From positions 62,237,729 through 62,301,728 of the forward strand of contig CM042010.1 of NCBI GenBank assembly GCA_023525715.1: a stretch of DNA of 64,000 nucleotides, in the 5' to 3' direction. The stretch's first letter is position 1. Every line of letters begins with the position of its first letter. The DNA comes from Cichorium intybus (lineage: Eukaryota; Streptophyta; Magnoliopsida; Asterales; Asteraceae). Under the pieces are notes generated by a model. It searched no databases. It was given only the letters and a program-made list of their open reading frames with translations, and was not told the DNA's origin. Both the position numbers and the translations under genes were made by a program. Shown in pieces: positions 30,618 through 42,728 of this stretch.

Positions 30618-33600
30618 ATTTGGTTGTTTTCTTGTTGAATTGCTATAATAGTTTTTCCTAAAATTTAGGGTTTTATTGTTTCTAAAACCTTAATGGGGCA
30701 AATCGATTTTAGGGTTAGGGTTTTTTGAAACCCTAGCCCCTCCCCTTGGTAATTTCGAAATTTACATAGGGTTTAGAAGGCTTTCTATTTTTGGTAACTT
30801 TAATTGTTTAATTAAATGGATAACCTTAAACCCATTATTTGTTTTTAGAAAATTAGGGGTTTAAGATAGGTTTAAATTAATTTGATTAATTTGTGAAACC
30901 TATCTACATTTGAATTAATTTAATTAATTGTTTAATTAAAAGATAATTAAAGGGATTTAATTTAATTTTAATTTAATAGTTAAATTTCGAAAATTAAAGG
31001 ATAAATCCTAAATATTTTAAAAGGTTTAAAATATCTAGATTTAATTAATTTAATTAATAGTTTAATTAAAATATAAATTAAATCGTATTTAGAGGTTTAA
31101 TTTAATTTGAAATTTAATAGTTAAATTTCAGGAAATTAAAAGATAAACCAAGAATATTTTAAAAGCTTTAAAATATATCTTATATATATTATTAAAGGTT
31201 AATACTATATGTATAAGATAAATTGGTTAGTCAAATCAATAGTAGGCCTCATTCACGAAGCTGATCTATAAAGTGGGTATAAGAAGATTGCCTATAAAAT
31301 GGCAGTCTAATGGGTGTTCACTCTCACCCACCGCTCGCCTGATCAGTGGAGGGTCGTAAGCCGAATGGGTTTGATAGGACCGCTTAATCATTAAAAGTAT
31401 AATGATTAAAGTACTAGAACCCTTTACAAAAATTCTCAATCTAGTTACTTTAGGAAAAATGTGAATTTGATGCTAATCCATGAAATTGCACATTGCACTT
31501 TATGAAATGTTGGTGGAGCGTGTGTGGTTTACCGGCACACCAATAGGGGTTCATAAAGAGTGGCAATGGGTTTCTCGGGTGTTATCGTTGTTGATGGAGC
31601 GTGTGTGGGTTACCGGCACATCAATTTGAGATGGTAATTGACCCCGAGAGTACCAAGCTAATTTGTATCGTTATTCGCACCCGGTTTGTGATCCTCGGCA
31701 TCCCAGTCACAAACAGTGGGGCATATCGGAGATTAAACATGCCATTGAACAGCTCAATGAATCTCTCAGATCTAGGAATTTCATTAGACTGAAATTGATA
31801 AATGTCATCTACCTTAATGACCACTGTGTTGTGATTACGGCATCCCTTTTCACAGCATAGTTGGGGTATTTTGGATCCTAGCCTTGTTAGATAATATATA
31901 TTGGGTAATTATTTAAAAAGATTAATTAAACGAATAAATTTAAATTTTACATACGTCTGAAGAAAGTGCCATTCTCCTCTTTCCCCTCCTTCACCCATTT
32001 CTGAGAGCTTCAGAAAGCACCTGTTAAATATGGTAAGGTTGACTGGCCTTGACTGTGTGATATGGTTTTGCAATTAGAGAATAGTTCTTAGTTTTGCTGG
32101 CGAACCATATCCGACCAAGTGTCCGCTCCCATACATGGCATCACACAACAGCTTGTGATGAGCATGACTCCTTGACTATTGAGTCCAAGGAAGTTCGTTG
32201 CCTTATGCTATTGATCATTGACCCCGAGTTCCGTAGGGATTTAGAATTGCTGGGGTCAGATAAGTTAGCACAGCTAGTTGAGGAAAGGTTCCGAGAACTG
32301 GTTGGAAAAAGGGAACGAACTAGGATCTTCAAAGAGCTTGAAGTTGCAAGCTAGAAGGAAGTAGCACCAGTTTGCATGTTCCCAAGATTGAGGGATACAT
32401 AGGCGAACAGTATAAAACGAGTTTCCCTTTGTGATCGGGAGTTAAGCATTAGCTCGACTCGCTGATCTGTTCATCTAGATGAACAGAAAGGGTAACCGGA
32501 TAAGACAATCGTGGAAATGCATTTGATGTCGACTCTGTATGAGTCGTTCATGGAGAAGCATAGTTCTATTGATTCAGCTGCTTCAGGATTGAGCCCAGTA
32601 TTGAGGTGCTTCAAGAAATGATCCAGACCGTCTGGACCGATTGTTCGATGTTTCAAACTGGGAATCCACAAGGTGGGACACAGTTACAGAAAGATTGAAA
32701 AAATGCTCAAAAGCCAAACCGTTTGGCAACTCAGTAATATCTTAAAAACTGAAAACACCTGATCCTCATTTCCTTGATACAGGATGTGTTTCTCACATTT
32801 GCTCTGTATGCACGGACTATGTAGGATGCGGGATGTTGTCGCACAGGAGCATATTCGGATTTGATCTGGAGCTCGTGCAGTTTTTGGAGTTAAGCTAGAT
32901 ATTTGTTCTTGTTATTAGTTTATAGATACATATGACATGGATTCGCATAGTACGTTGTTCTGAGGATAATTCTGGTTTAATAAAATATTTTTCTTTTAAA
33001 ACATGATTGTTTTAATTATCCTCGAAATGTTGTGTGAATGTGTTAATGGCATAAATGGTAATAACTTGAATGTTGATACATCCAATGGGATTGGATTTAT
33101 AAATTGTGTTCCTTATGATTGTTAAAGTGAATTTTATGAGAATCACTTCACCCGAAGGTCCGGTTGGACAGGACTTTGAAATCATTTGACTTAGAGTCAC
33201 ATGATGAATTGAGTGCTTAATAAAATTAATTGTGGCAAGAAATGAATCACCCAAAGATCCAATGGATAGGATTTTGGAATCAATTGACTTGGATTCAGGT
33301 GATGATTGCATGTCTTGAACAATATTAACAAAGTCATAAATTTACATAGAGATGTAAAAGACCTTAAGATTTTGAGCAACAAACACATAAGTTACTGTGT
33401 ATTGCTCGAATCTTCAGACAGAACATGATTAGTTATACTTCATGATATTTGCCAAATAGTTTGACAAATATGGCTTCGCTTATCGGAATAAGCGATTGAT
33501 TGGAACCTTGAAGTGTTCAATGATTTCAAAGGAAGTATAAGATCAACAGAACCTGAGTGACAACATAAACTGAGAAAATGTTTCACAGTTTATCCTCTTT

Positions 33601-36553
33601 CAAGAACATTAATGGTTATAATGTGTCTTAGGGAAGACCATGGAGCATTGATCAAAACAATTTTGATTCTCGATGTATAAGATACATTTCCGATTGGTAT
33701 TTTAATGAATTGAATATTCAACCAGTCAGATCGCAGAAACCATATTCCGACCATATCTTAGACTAAGTAGGTTATGCCGACACTGTCTGAAATGTAAAGT
33801 TGGGATCGTCCCACTAGTACATAGAAAGTCTAGGGTCATGTAGCATTCATGACAAGCCTGAAACTGATCAGCAATGTCGTTTCATTGGCCATCCAGGTTA
33901 TCCTTTGAAAGAAGAGTCCTTTTAGAAAGAGCTCATGTTCTAAGGAAACAGTGGGAGTAAGAATAATCCTGAAGGAGTTCAAGGATTAGCCAAGTGAAAG
34001 AACCTTTAGTCACCACTGGGCCTTGACCAGGAATCAGATTCCTGTTAAACCTGACATACCCTCTCTTCGCTTAACCAGCAGTATTGGTCACCATCATAAG
34101 GAGTTATGATCTAGGTGACATACCGATTAGTGGTAAAACACTAAAGATGATACGGATAAGTAATCCGACTCCTGGAAGCATTGGTGAGCCCGGTTGCTGC
34201 CAAATAAGAGAACCTTAGCACGAGACACAGTCTACGTGACAGTTTGATTAATTTTACAACTGGTCTAAAAACCAGTGGGAGTAATTGAATCATCAAAAGA
34301 AGGGAACATAGAAATGTACTTACAGAACATCTGGTTGAATGAGTCATCACTTGGAGTCAAGCAATTGATTCCGGGAGAAGCACTCTCAATAGAAGATGTA
34401 ATTCGAGAGGATTCTGCGTGGCATAGTGTGAGTCGTTAGTGGAGCGTGTGTGGTTTACCAGCACACTAATAGGGACTCACATAGAGCATGCCATTACAAA
34501 AGGTACATGGCCCCGGGATTCATCTCATGGGCATCTCGCAAGAAAAGATATTCGGATTCTCAAAATAGGCCAAAAGGTTTGGATTTTCGGAATAGCCTGA
34601 AAGATTCCCATTAATATGTCGGAAAGGTTTGGATTTCGATTTCACAAAATGTGCCAAAAGTTCTGGATTTTGTGAATAGTCCGAAAGAGTCATATAAGCG
34701 TGTCAAAGCCAGTGGGAGTATTGTTGTTATCTGCTATCACATGTATGTGGGTTACATACTGGTTCTAGGAAACGTCTCTTATCATTACAAAGTGTAATGA
34801 CTTGGTGTTAAGAAACGGTTCGCTATGAAAGACTTTAAGAGATACAACATACTCAGATGGTTGTGAACATCTATTAGATAGATCAGAATTCTACCAATAT
34901 GATCTTGATGAGATTCAAGATGCATAACCCAAGGAAAGGAGTTTCATATCATTGCAAAGTGTGATGAATTAGCAAGGTGCTGCATACTCACGTTGTTCAC
35001 AGACATCTATCGGATAGATGAAACTGACAGTATAATCCTAGCCATTGAGAATAAGATCTTGATGAGATTCAAGATGCATAAGAAAGAGTCTCCGAAAGGA
35101 AATGGTTTCCGGAAGTCATGACACAAGGATTATTAGTAATATTTGGATTCCGAAAGGGTTTTGGAATGAGATTACATCAGGTTCCACGAGCCTCTTGGAC
35201 CAATCAGAAGTGTTATGAACATATCCTGATGACTTGATGCTTAGAGCATAGTGAGTTGGATTCAGAATATAGCCTGGCTGAGAATACTAAATGGATTATT
35301 GAACACACGTGAGAAATCAATGGGCAATGATTAGGGTGAATGATTTGAAAAGAGTTTCAAATCAGTAAATGTTTACACCAGGATGTGGTGCTGTAAGGAC
35401 TTCATGGTTAAAGAGTTTCGTTGGGTTCTGATGGAGTGCGTGTGGTTCATCGGCACATCATGATACCTCGAAATAGTCTTAGGGTGCAGTCATGTAGACT
35501 AAAGATCCCGAGAACCATGGGCAGTCACGGTACATCACCGGGATGGAGTTGTGAGAGAGAAAGACAGAATGACAAATTGAGATATCATCGGAAGAGTATC
35601 TGATAAGATCATCTGCAATAAAGTGTATAAGTGTTAGACACTTGGATACATAGAAAGAGTGAAAAGGTCATTTAGTTAAATAGACATAAATATAAAAGGC
35701 TTGAATTGAGAGTTTAAAAGAGAATAAGAAACTGATAATAGTTGTGATAAATCCGACTTGGTGATTACCTCGTGGAGACTTGGTAATAAGCAGGAGTAGC
35801 TTCCAGATTTTATGTTTCGCTTTCGCATGCTTTACTTCCTGAATAATTGGATTATTCAAATATCCACAGTCGCTCATACTTTTAGGGAGTAAGTATGAAG
35901 GAAGACTGTCATGAATTGGTTTGTAGATTGTCTAAGGAGTTATACATTGCAATAAGATTGCTGCAACGTTCATGAGTACTTGGAAATGGAGATTTGAGTA
36001 TTGGATAAACCCGCGCTCAATAGATTGCTTCATGGATTACATCACGAGCAATGTTGAGACGATAATATCTTATGATCTTTAAGTGGAGAGATATGAGTTA
36101 TAATTTACGAGGCGGTTGTTCATTGATAGTACGAAAACGTATCGGTAACTCGATGTTATAAAACGTGCTGTTGTGAGTGATTTGTCTGCTAAAAGATATA
36201 AGCATATGAGTCGAAGCTTATTCGTCCCTTGACCCTGATGGGAAACAGATATCTGTAGGCCTCTCGATGATTTTGAAGTTGACTAAAGTGCTGGCCAGCC
36301 ACGACTGAATTGATATGTTCAATTAGAAGTCTTATGTCATATGCAAGATCGGAAATCGGGAAACAGTGTGTCAGACAGATATTGATCTCAATCCATGTGT
36401 CATGTCTGAAAATATCTTGTTGGACGGAGGATCATCTAATCACTTATCTATGGACAGAACTGACTAGGTCAGAGTTCGGCAGCAGTTTCTAGGAAGCTAC
36501 AGTTTGCTGATTAATTAGAGGTTAAATTGGTAATTATAGTCATAGACTTATCC
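30618..36553 (+). other. Largely non-coding internal region of the tandem LTR element
   Basis: Nearly 6 kb without a frame longer than about 100 codons on either strand. A weak coding echo, FLDTGCVSHIC near 32775-32812, resembles the D-T-G protease site of copia elements, so this is probably a decayed or large non-autonomous (LARD-type) copia derivative. Four copies of a hairpin-forming motif (TGGAGCGTGTGTGGTTTACC then GGCACAC) lie at 31511, 31591, 34437 and 35430. The function of any transcript is unknown; it would need proteins from another element. Confidence 0.6.
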
Positions 36554-36564
36554 AAGTGGGAGAC
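36554..36564 (+). other. Polypurine tract
   Basis: AAGTGGGAGAC immediately before the 3' LTR; identical at 29851-29861 before the middle LTR. It primes plus-strand synthesis in LTR elements. Confidence 0.8.
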
Positions 36565-37307
36565 TGTTGGATTAGGTGTTTAAGCCATGACTAATAATTT
36601 GTATTTACCTAATTAATAGTACCAAAGTTCATTTGGGTTGCCCTCATAGCTAGAGGTTTGGTAGAAATTCCAGGAGAGAGAAAGGTTGATTTATTATGTG
36701 ATTAATAAATAAATTGGAATAAAACAAATAGTTTGTTAATATATTAAAGTGATAATATATTAATTAGAAACTATATTAATTGATTAATAATTAATCAGGA
36801 ATTAATTGGATTAATTTCTGTGGCGTTAATTAGATTAATCAGGAGGACAGGGGCTAAAGTTGTTCCAATTCAATAGTTGAATTAACACACGCGGCGCGCC
36901 AATATATAGGCCGCGGCGCGCGTATGAATAATCCAGAAAATGGCTTAGAGATTGGGTGTATATCTGTTTGAAAGTCAAACGAGGTTTATCTATAAAGGTC
37001 ATTTGGTGGCCTATAAATAGGGACCCCTGGACCTCATAATTAAGTGCTATTCTCTTCTGTTATCTCTGGAATTTTCGTGACCTATCCCTCTGGCTCCCTA
37101 GGTATGATCTCATTTGAGGCAGGACACTTGTGCTGCTTAGCTTCAAGATTAAACTAAAGGTTAGTTTTTTCTGTTTTTATTCTTTTAGTTAATTTTTATT
37201 TGGCCTTTAGGAAATTAGTTACATGTTGAAAGTAAGAAAACATAGATCCTATCTAGGTTGCATGTGAACTTAGGGTTTTAGTTCATAGATTTGCAGAAAA
37301 CCTAACA
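36565..37307 (+). repeat. Third (3') LTR, 743 bp
   Basis: Starts TGTTGG and ends CCTAACA, followed by the target duplication AAAGT. Carries the GC-box pair at 36889-36923 and a TATA box. Confidence 0.9.
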
Positions 37308-37312
37308 AAAGT

Positions 37313-37492
37313 TTGTAGTTTAATCTGATCTACAAAGTTTGAAGTAGCTTTTAGACCAAAGTATAATCGAACGCCATTATCAAAAGTGGGTAACCAAACT
37401 CCTTGGTTATGACTTCAATATTGTATACCAGGAAGTTCAAATAAGGTCGTGGATGCTTTATCAAAACCTGATATGGAGCTATCGGTTATGGG
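37313..37492 (+). pseudogene. Ty3/gypsy RNase H fragment (part 2 of 3)
   Basis: The text resumes after the tandem LTR array with RPKYNRTPLSK in one frame and LLGYDFNIVYQ in another, then NKVVDALSKPDMELSVM, which is the conserved end of gypsy RNase H (K-L-L-G-Y-D-F-x-I-x-Y-x-x-G then N-K-V-A-D-A-L-S-R). Several frameshifts. Interrupted at 37493 by the outer copia element; the reading resumes after 48468. Confidence 0.8.
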
Positions 37493-37651
37493 TGTATGGA
37501 AGATAATTTCCCACGAATGATCTCATATCATAAAACAATAATACATAGAGATTATAATGGATAAGTATGGACTGGGCTTATACATAATACATACAAAAGA
37601 CAAGGGAAATGCCCTTTACAAAGAGAATACAAATATAAATATACACTAACA
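37493..37651 (-). repeat. Outer copia 3' LTR
   Basis: Starts TGTATGGA and ends CACTAACA; shares AATGATCTCAT, TATAGAGATTA-like and AAATATAAATATACA text with 48322-48468. The purine-rich complement of TCCTCCCG at 37652 is the likely polypurine tract. Confidence 0.75.
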
Positions 37652-37734
37652 TCCTCCCGTAGTTGGAACGAGTGGAGGATCAATGATGTTCAAACTAGAT
37701 CGGAAATTGAGAAATAGGGTAGATTGTAGACCCT

Positions 37735-37962
37735 TCATGAAGATATCAGCATATTGGGACAAAGACGGAACATGTAATACACGAATCTTACAAATAGTGA
37801 CTTTTCACGAACAAACTGAATATCCATCTCAATATGCTTGGTGCAGTGGTGTTGGACTAGATTTGTAGACAAATATACAACACTTCCATTATCACAATAT
37901 ACAATCATGGTGGGAGGAGGATGCTGATGAAGTTCACGGAGAAGGTTATACGGATACAACAT
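37735..37962 (-). pseudogene. Outer copia RNase H remnant
   Basis: The 75-codon frame includes LLRELHQHPPPTMIVYCDN then HIEMDIQFVREK, the copia RNase H end (Y-C-D-N-x-S-A then R-T-K-H-I-E-x-D-x-H-F-V-R). Conserved Ala is changed and the frame breaks soon after. It lies next to the 3' LTR, as expected. Confidence 0.75.
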
Positions 37963-38347
37963 GTTTCAACTACGACATTGGCCGCTCCCATATACTTTGC
38001 TTTGGCGATTGGCAAAGAGACGGTACCATGTCATTTAGATTCTAACCCAAAAAGACACAGTACCTAGATGTGGAATGCCTAGTACCGAGACACTTTGCCA
38101 ATCTGCATCAGAGAGCAATTAGATCACGCACAGAGGAAGTATAAAGCTGTAAGCCATGATCAATCAAGCCATGAATGTATCATACTATCCGTTTAACAGT
38201 TGTGAAGTGAGGTTTGTGAGGATCATGCATGCACAAACATATCTAATCACACGTATGCAATGTCTAGTCGTGTAAATGTAAGGTACTGAAGAGCCCTTGC
38301 ATGGATCCTGTATAATGTGGGATTAGTAATCGGAGGGGCCAAAAAGT

Positions 38348-39000
38348 TTAATTTTGCTGAAGTATTGACTGGAGTACGTGTAGGTTTGTAGTTAAGAATG
38401 CATGCACGTTCAAGGATCTCCAAGGCATATTTCTGTTAGGACAGAAGCATACCTGTCTTGTCATGAGTGACCTTAATGCGAAGGAAAAAATAAGATCACT
38501 AAGATCAGTCATCGAGAACAATGTGCTCAATACGGAGATTATCCCCTGTAAGAGCTCAAGAGAGGATGCAGTCAGAACAATGTCATTAATGTAGAGAAGA
38601 AGATATGATGTGTGTGCGCCTTGTCGATAAATGACCAATGAGGAGTCACACCGACTATTAGAAAATACAATCTGAAAATAAACTGAGCAAATTGATTAAA
38701 TTAGGCTCGCGGAGTCTGTTTAAGGCCATATAGAGATATCTGCGGTAAACACACATGATTTAGATGATGAGCATCCCGAAACCCTGGTGGTTGGTGCATA
38801 TAGACAGTCTCACAAATATCACCATGAAGGATAACATTATTCACACTCAGTTGCTGAACAGGCCAGGGACACGACTAAAGGTGAGAACGGTGTGAATAGT
38901 TGTAGGTTTGAGCACACGACCAATGTCTCATTGCAATCTATACCTGGTTGCTGGCTACGACCATTGGCTACAAGGCAAGCTTGGTATCAAACACAAGATC
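38348..39000 (-). pseudogene. Outer copia reverse transcriptase remnant
   Basis: One frame (minus 38348-38638) reads YLLLYINDIVLTASSLELL, where copia RTs have Y-V-D-D-I-I-L-T; the first catalytic Asp is changed to Asn. Upstream, minus-strand text around 38720-38790 gives YLYGLKQTPRA, the conserved Y-G-L-K-Q-A-P-R-A-W site. Frameshifts separate the pieces, so no enzyme is made. Confidence 0.75.
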
Positions 39001-39113
39001 CATTGACGTGTTCTTTCTTCTTGAATAACCAAATACAATAATGACATTTGCATTACTATGACGAGAGACCAACACCCACGTCTTATTAGTGACGAGAGCA
39101 TTATATTCATCCT

Positions 39114-39534
39114 TCATTGCATTAAACCAGTTACAATTTTAAAAGTTTGTAAGTAATTATGTGGTACCGAGGAGGAGGATTCAACATGAAGGTTAATTTT
39201 TTGAATTGGTTTTACTATGCCATGACGAGATCTAGAGGCCATAGGACGAGTGGACACAGATGAGGGATGTGAAGAGGTAGCTGTCGGAAAGTGGGCTGCC
39301 GGGACAGTGACATCAACGTCAGCAGCGGCGGTAAGTGATAGATTCAATCCTCCAGTCGTGGCAGAGCTGTGATCTGCCAAGGGGTGATATGGCAGAAGTG
39401 GGAGCTGCCGGAGAGGGAGTGGGATTGGCGGTGGTGGGGGTGTTCAGTGGTGTTTGTTGGAAAGTGGAGGAGATGGCATTATGATCATCAAGGCTATCAA
39501 GTAGCTCATATGACACTGGAGTATCAGGGGTCAT
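39114..39534 (-). pseudogene. Outer copia integrase-to-RT linker remnant
   Basis: Ser/Pro/Thr/Ala-rich frames (for example TPDTPVSYELLDSLDDHN and ADHSSATTGGLNLSLTAA) lie between the integrase and RT remnants, where copia polyproteins carry a low-complexity linker. A trace of HGIVKPIQKINLHV matches the start of the copia RT region (R-H-G-I-x-K-P). Confidence 0.55.
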
Positions 39535-39605
39535 GGATCCAAGCAGAAAAATAGTCTCATTAAATGTTAGATGATGAGAGAGAATGATCTTCTTTGTTTC
39601 AAGGC

Positions 39606-40441
39606 TTAGTTAGTGAAAACCCCAAGGTTGAGATGGATAGCCGAGAAACACACATGGAGTTGATCTAGGAGCAAGTTTGTAGGTTGTAGGAACATTGTAG
39701 GAACATGAGGATAACATAGGCAACCGAAAACACAAGGGTGTGCGTAAGAAGGGGATTTGTTGAACAACTTGCGGAAGGGAGTGTCATTGTGAAGTGTGGA
39801 TGATGGGAGAATGTTTAGAAGATGAGCAGCCATATGTAAAGCTTCAACCCAAAAGTGGGAGGAAGATGAGTATGAAAAAGAAGAGTTCGAACCATGTTGT
39901 TGATAATTCTAAGCATTTGCTCAAATTTACAGTTCGATTGAGAGGTATATGGACATGGAAAACGGATATGAATACCATTAGAAGTGTAAAGATTTTTAAA
40001 TTGAGTGTTATTTAATTCCCCGTTGTCACATTGAAACGACTGAATTTCAGTGTTGAAATGAGTTTTGAGATACCGGAGAAAATGAAGAAATTTACTAACT
40101 ACATCCGACTTACACCTCAAAGGATGCACCCATACAAAATGAGAGAAATTATCAAGAGAAATAACGTAACATTTGATTCCACTAGTGCTCATAATGAGAG
40201 AGGTCCAAATATCATAATGAATTAAAGCAAAGAGGAATAGTTGAAACAGAATCAACTAGAACATAAGGTAGTCTTGTATGTTTGCTAAGTTGACAAGCAG
40301 GACACAGGGACAAATTATTATTTTTTTACATGGAATCAAATTGCTAGAAACCAAATGCTGAAAAACTGGGTGACCTAGATGGTGCTGATGCCAAAGAGCC
40401 GGACTGATGGAGACAAACAGCTGAGGAGATGGATTGATCAC
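39606..40441 (-). pseudogene. Outer copia integrase remnant
   Basis: Minus-strand frames cover the pre-integrase zinc region (HQHHLGHPVFQHLVSSN, PCVLLVNLANIQDYLMF), the core (HYDIWTSLIMSTSGIKC, DNFSHFVWVHPLRCKSDV, FQCDNGELNNTQF) and the C-terminal part (AAHLLNILPSSTLHNDTPF then VFGCLCYPH). The order and wording match copia integrase with the D-D-E core, but changes such as NCKFEQ in place of N-G-x-x-E-R and several stops destroy it. Confidence 0.8.
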
Positions 40442-40518
40442 ATCATAGAAGTGTTCGTTTTGTCTGAAAACCGTGCACAGACTAACCTAATGTATCAACT
40501 TCAATGCTACACAAATTA

Positions 40519-40878
40519 CTAGTAGTAAAACACGACCAAAAATGAGGTTTTTAATAATATTAGGAGTAATAAGGACATTTTTAAAAAAAGGGTACGATAT
40601 GGATTTGAATAAGGCAGATCGATATCACCCATGTTACTTATAGAAATTTTAGATCCGTCCCCGACTAATAGTGAAGGATAAAGCTTCCGATCACTAGGAG
40701 CTTTTAGAGTATTTGCATCTGAATGAAGATTTGCAGTAGCCTTGGTTTCCATACACCAGTCGTTGTTATTAGGATTGTTTAATGACATCGTGTTGAAGAG
40801 CTCGGGAAGGGCTGTGGCTTGATCTTGCTGGTGTTGAGGGACTATTGGGCCACACCAGGCCCAATGAGGATTGGGCAT
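40519..40878 (-). pseudogene. Outer copia protease-region remnant
   Basis: The 119-codon frame reads NNNDWCMETKATANLHSDAN, where intact copia proteases read W-x-x-D-T-G-A-T-x-H-L. The D-T-G active site has become E-T-K, so it is inactive. It precedes the integrase remnant in minus-strand order. Confidence 0.75.
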
Positions 40879-40905
40879 TATTTGTTGGGCAGCAACATAG
40901 GCTTG

Positions 40906-41409
40906 CTATTGTTGGGCCGGTCCACTAGGTTGCTGAAACTGTTGCTGAGAGTTGGGAGCACAAACTGAATTCTGGCATGTTGAATGGTGGGAGGCTGTTG
41001 ATGCTAAGCCAGTAAGTGGAGCATTACAGCCATAGAAGTGTCGTGGAAGGGGCTTTGCCCGTGAGAGGGTACCAACCAAACCCGTATCCTGTTGGAACTC
41101 GATGTTGACCACTAAAATTTGTTCTGCCCCTCTATCGCTGGAATACCCACCCCAAGGATTTCTCCTGCCATGCCATTCTCCACGTCTGCTGCTGCCACCG
41201 CCACGGTAAAGTTGAGGTTGACTAGATTGACCAGTGGCAAGAATGGTCGATGAAGAGGAGTGATCAAAAGGCGAGGAACCCGTGTTTTTGCGGTCGTTTT
41301 GGTGCATACATTGTTCTTCTACAAGAAGCATGGATCGAGTGTCAAAGAACGAGGGTAAGGGATTTTGATGTCGAATAAGACTGGCAACATAATAATATTT
41401 TGGCGACAT
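40906..41409 (-). pseudogene. Outer copia gag C-terminal tail
   Basis: The frame begins MSPKYYYVASLIRHQNPLPS and is rich in Gly/Arg (GGGSSRRGEWHGRRNPWGG) and Gln (QQQFQQPSGPAQQ). This is the nucleic-acid-binding tail typical of copia gag. A zinc knuckle cannot be read. It joins the tandem gag units to its right (41411 onward). Confidence 0.7.
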
Positions 41410-41410
41410 G

Positions 41411-42433
41411 CCATTTATGGTTTCAATAGCCAGATTTTCAGGAATTCAGCATATAGATTTTTAAGCAGGTCTGCAATGGTTTTAATTCTTGTGCAAAACT
41501 CAGTGATACTAGAATCTCTAATGAGAATGTTATGCAACATATTGTCTAACTTCATAGCTTTCGACTCTTTGTTGGAACACAACAGAGTTTCGAGTTGATT
41601 CCACAAAGTAAATGCATTTTCTTTTTTTAGAGACATTTGAAGAAGATAGGGTGAAAGAGTACCATAAATCCACATTTTAACAATTAAGTCAATGCGTTGC
41701 CATTCCTCCATGTTGGATGAAGCCGTGTTTTTGGGTTGTTGAAGATGTGAGTCACACCGAAATGTGATAATATTTGGCGACATGCCATTTATGGTGTAAA
41801 TAACCAGATTTTCTTCATGGACTTCAGCATCTAGATTTTTAAGCAGGTCTGCGATGGTTTTAATTCTTGTGCAAGACTTAGTGATAGTATAATCTCCGAT
41901 GACAATGTTACATAACACATTCTCTAAGTGCATATCTTTCGGCTCTTTGTTGGAACAGAACATAGTTTCGAGTTGATTCCACAAAGTAAATGCATTTTCT
42001 TTTTTTAGCGACATTTGATGAACTGAGGGTGAAAGAGTACCATAAATCCACATTTTAACAATTGAGTCAATGCGTTGCCATCCCTCCATGTTGGATGAAA
42101 CCATGTTTTTTGGGTTGTTGAAGATGATGATTCACACCTAAGCGTAATAATATTTTGGCGACATGCCATTTGGTGAAATTCGAAGAAGAGAGAGCGAAAG
42201 AGTACCATAAATCCATATTTAACAATTGAGTCAATGCGTTGCCATTCCTCCATGTTGTATGAAGCCGCGTCTTTGGGTTGTTGAAGATGATGTGTCACAC
42301 CGAAACCGACAAGTGGGTTTCGAAAGGGTCTCTCAAAGCATGGTAATTGATATGGTCAAAAAAATAATTGGGATCCAAGCATCGATGTTTGCAATTTCCT
42401 ATGGTTTTTCTGTGATGGGTTGAGGTTGTGTTT
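41411..42433 (-). pseudogene. Outer copia gag, tandemly duplicated (units 1-3)
   Basis: The frame (minus, mainly 41415-42104) contains the UBN2-type gag core twice: each unit runs EEWQRIDxIVKMWIYGTLSP, then SLKKENAFTLWNQLET, then CTRIKTIADLLKNL, then NLVIYTINGMSPNIITF. Unit boundaries on the plus strand are at the CATTTATGGT-CAATA-CCAGATTTT text: 41411, 41786 and, truncated, about 42168. A fourth unit lies at 47667-48170 beyond the inner copia. The units have diverged in sequence, so the amplification predates the inner insertion. Confidence 0.75.
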
Positions 42434-42438
42434 GTGTT
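42434..42438. repeat. Target-site duplication GTGTT (left copy)
   Basis: GTGTT directly before the inner copia LTR; repeated at 47662-47666. The related unit at 48139-48175 shows the uninterrupted form (TTGTGTTTGTGTTGCGTCTC). Confidence 0.93.
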
Positions 42439-42716
42439 TGTTGGAACTCAAATGTTCTTCTATTCAGAACTCAAACTGAAATACAAGAAAGAACTACTAA
42501 CTCTCTAAAACACTCTCTATGTTTTTGTGGTGGTGCATTACAATGAAGCTATAACCTCTATTTATAGCCAAGCAAAGACTAAAAACAACAACTAGGTTCA
42601 ATGAATTTAAACAAAGAGAAAACAAAGTTTGCCACCTTCTTCAACAATGGTGGGTTGGTTCTTCAACAAAGGTGGGTAAGTGGGTTGGTGAGACCAAGTT
42701 TGTGTTTACACTCACA
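42439..42716 (-). repeat. Inner copia 3' LTR
   Basis: 278 bp, TGTTGG at one end and ACTCACA at the other; contains an inverted TATAAATAG at 42558-42566. Confidence 0.95.
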
Positions 42717-42728
42717 TTCTCCCCCTTA
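42717..42728 (-). other. Inner copia polypurine tract
   Basis: The minus strand reads TAAGGGGGAGAA, adjacent to the 3' LTR. Confidence 0.88.

Larger units (their letters stand above)
28179..37307 (+). mobile_element. Tandem LTR retrotransposon array (LTR-int-LTR-int-LTR), copia/LARD-like
   Basis: Three copies of one LTR start (TGTTGGATTAGGTG at 28179, 29862 and 36565) alternate with internal DNA, flanked by AAAGT on both outer sides. The second unit is complete: LTR 29862-30604, primer site 30606-30617, internal DNA to 36564, LTR 36565-37307; the repeat period is 6703 bp. The first unit lost about 5 kb between LTR position about 162 and the internal DNA equivalent to 35045. Internal DNA has no intact gag or pol frame, only a faint copia protease-like text near 32775. 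Unequal recombination between LTRs best explains the array. Confidence 0.85.
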
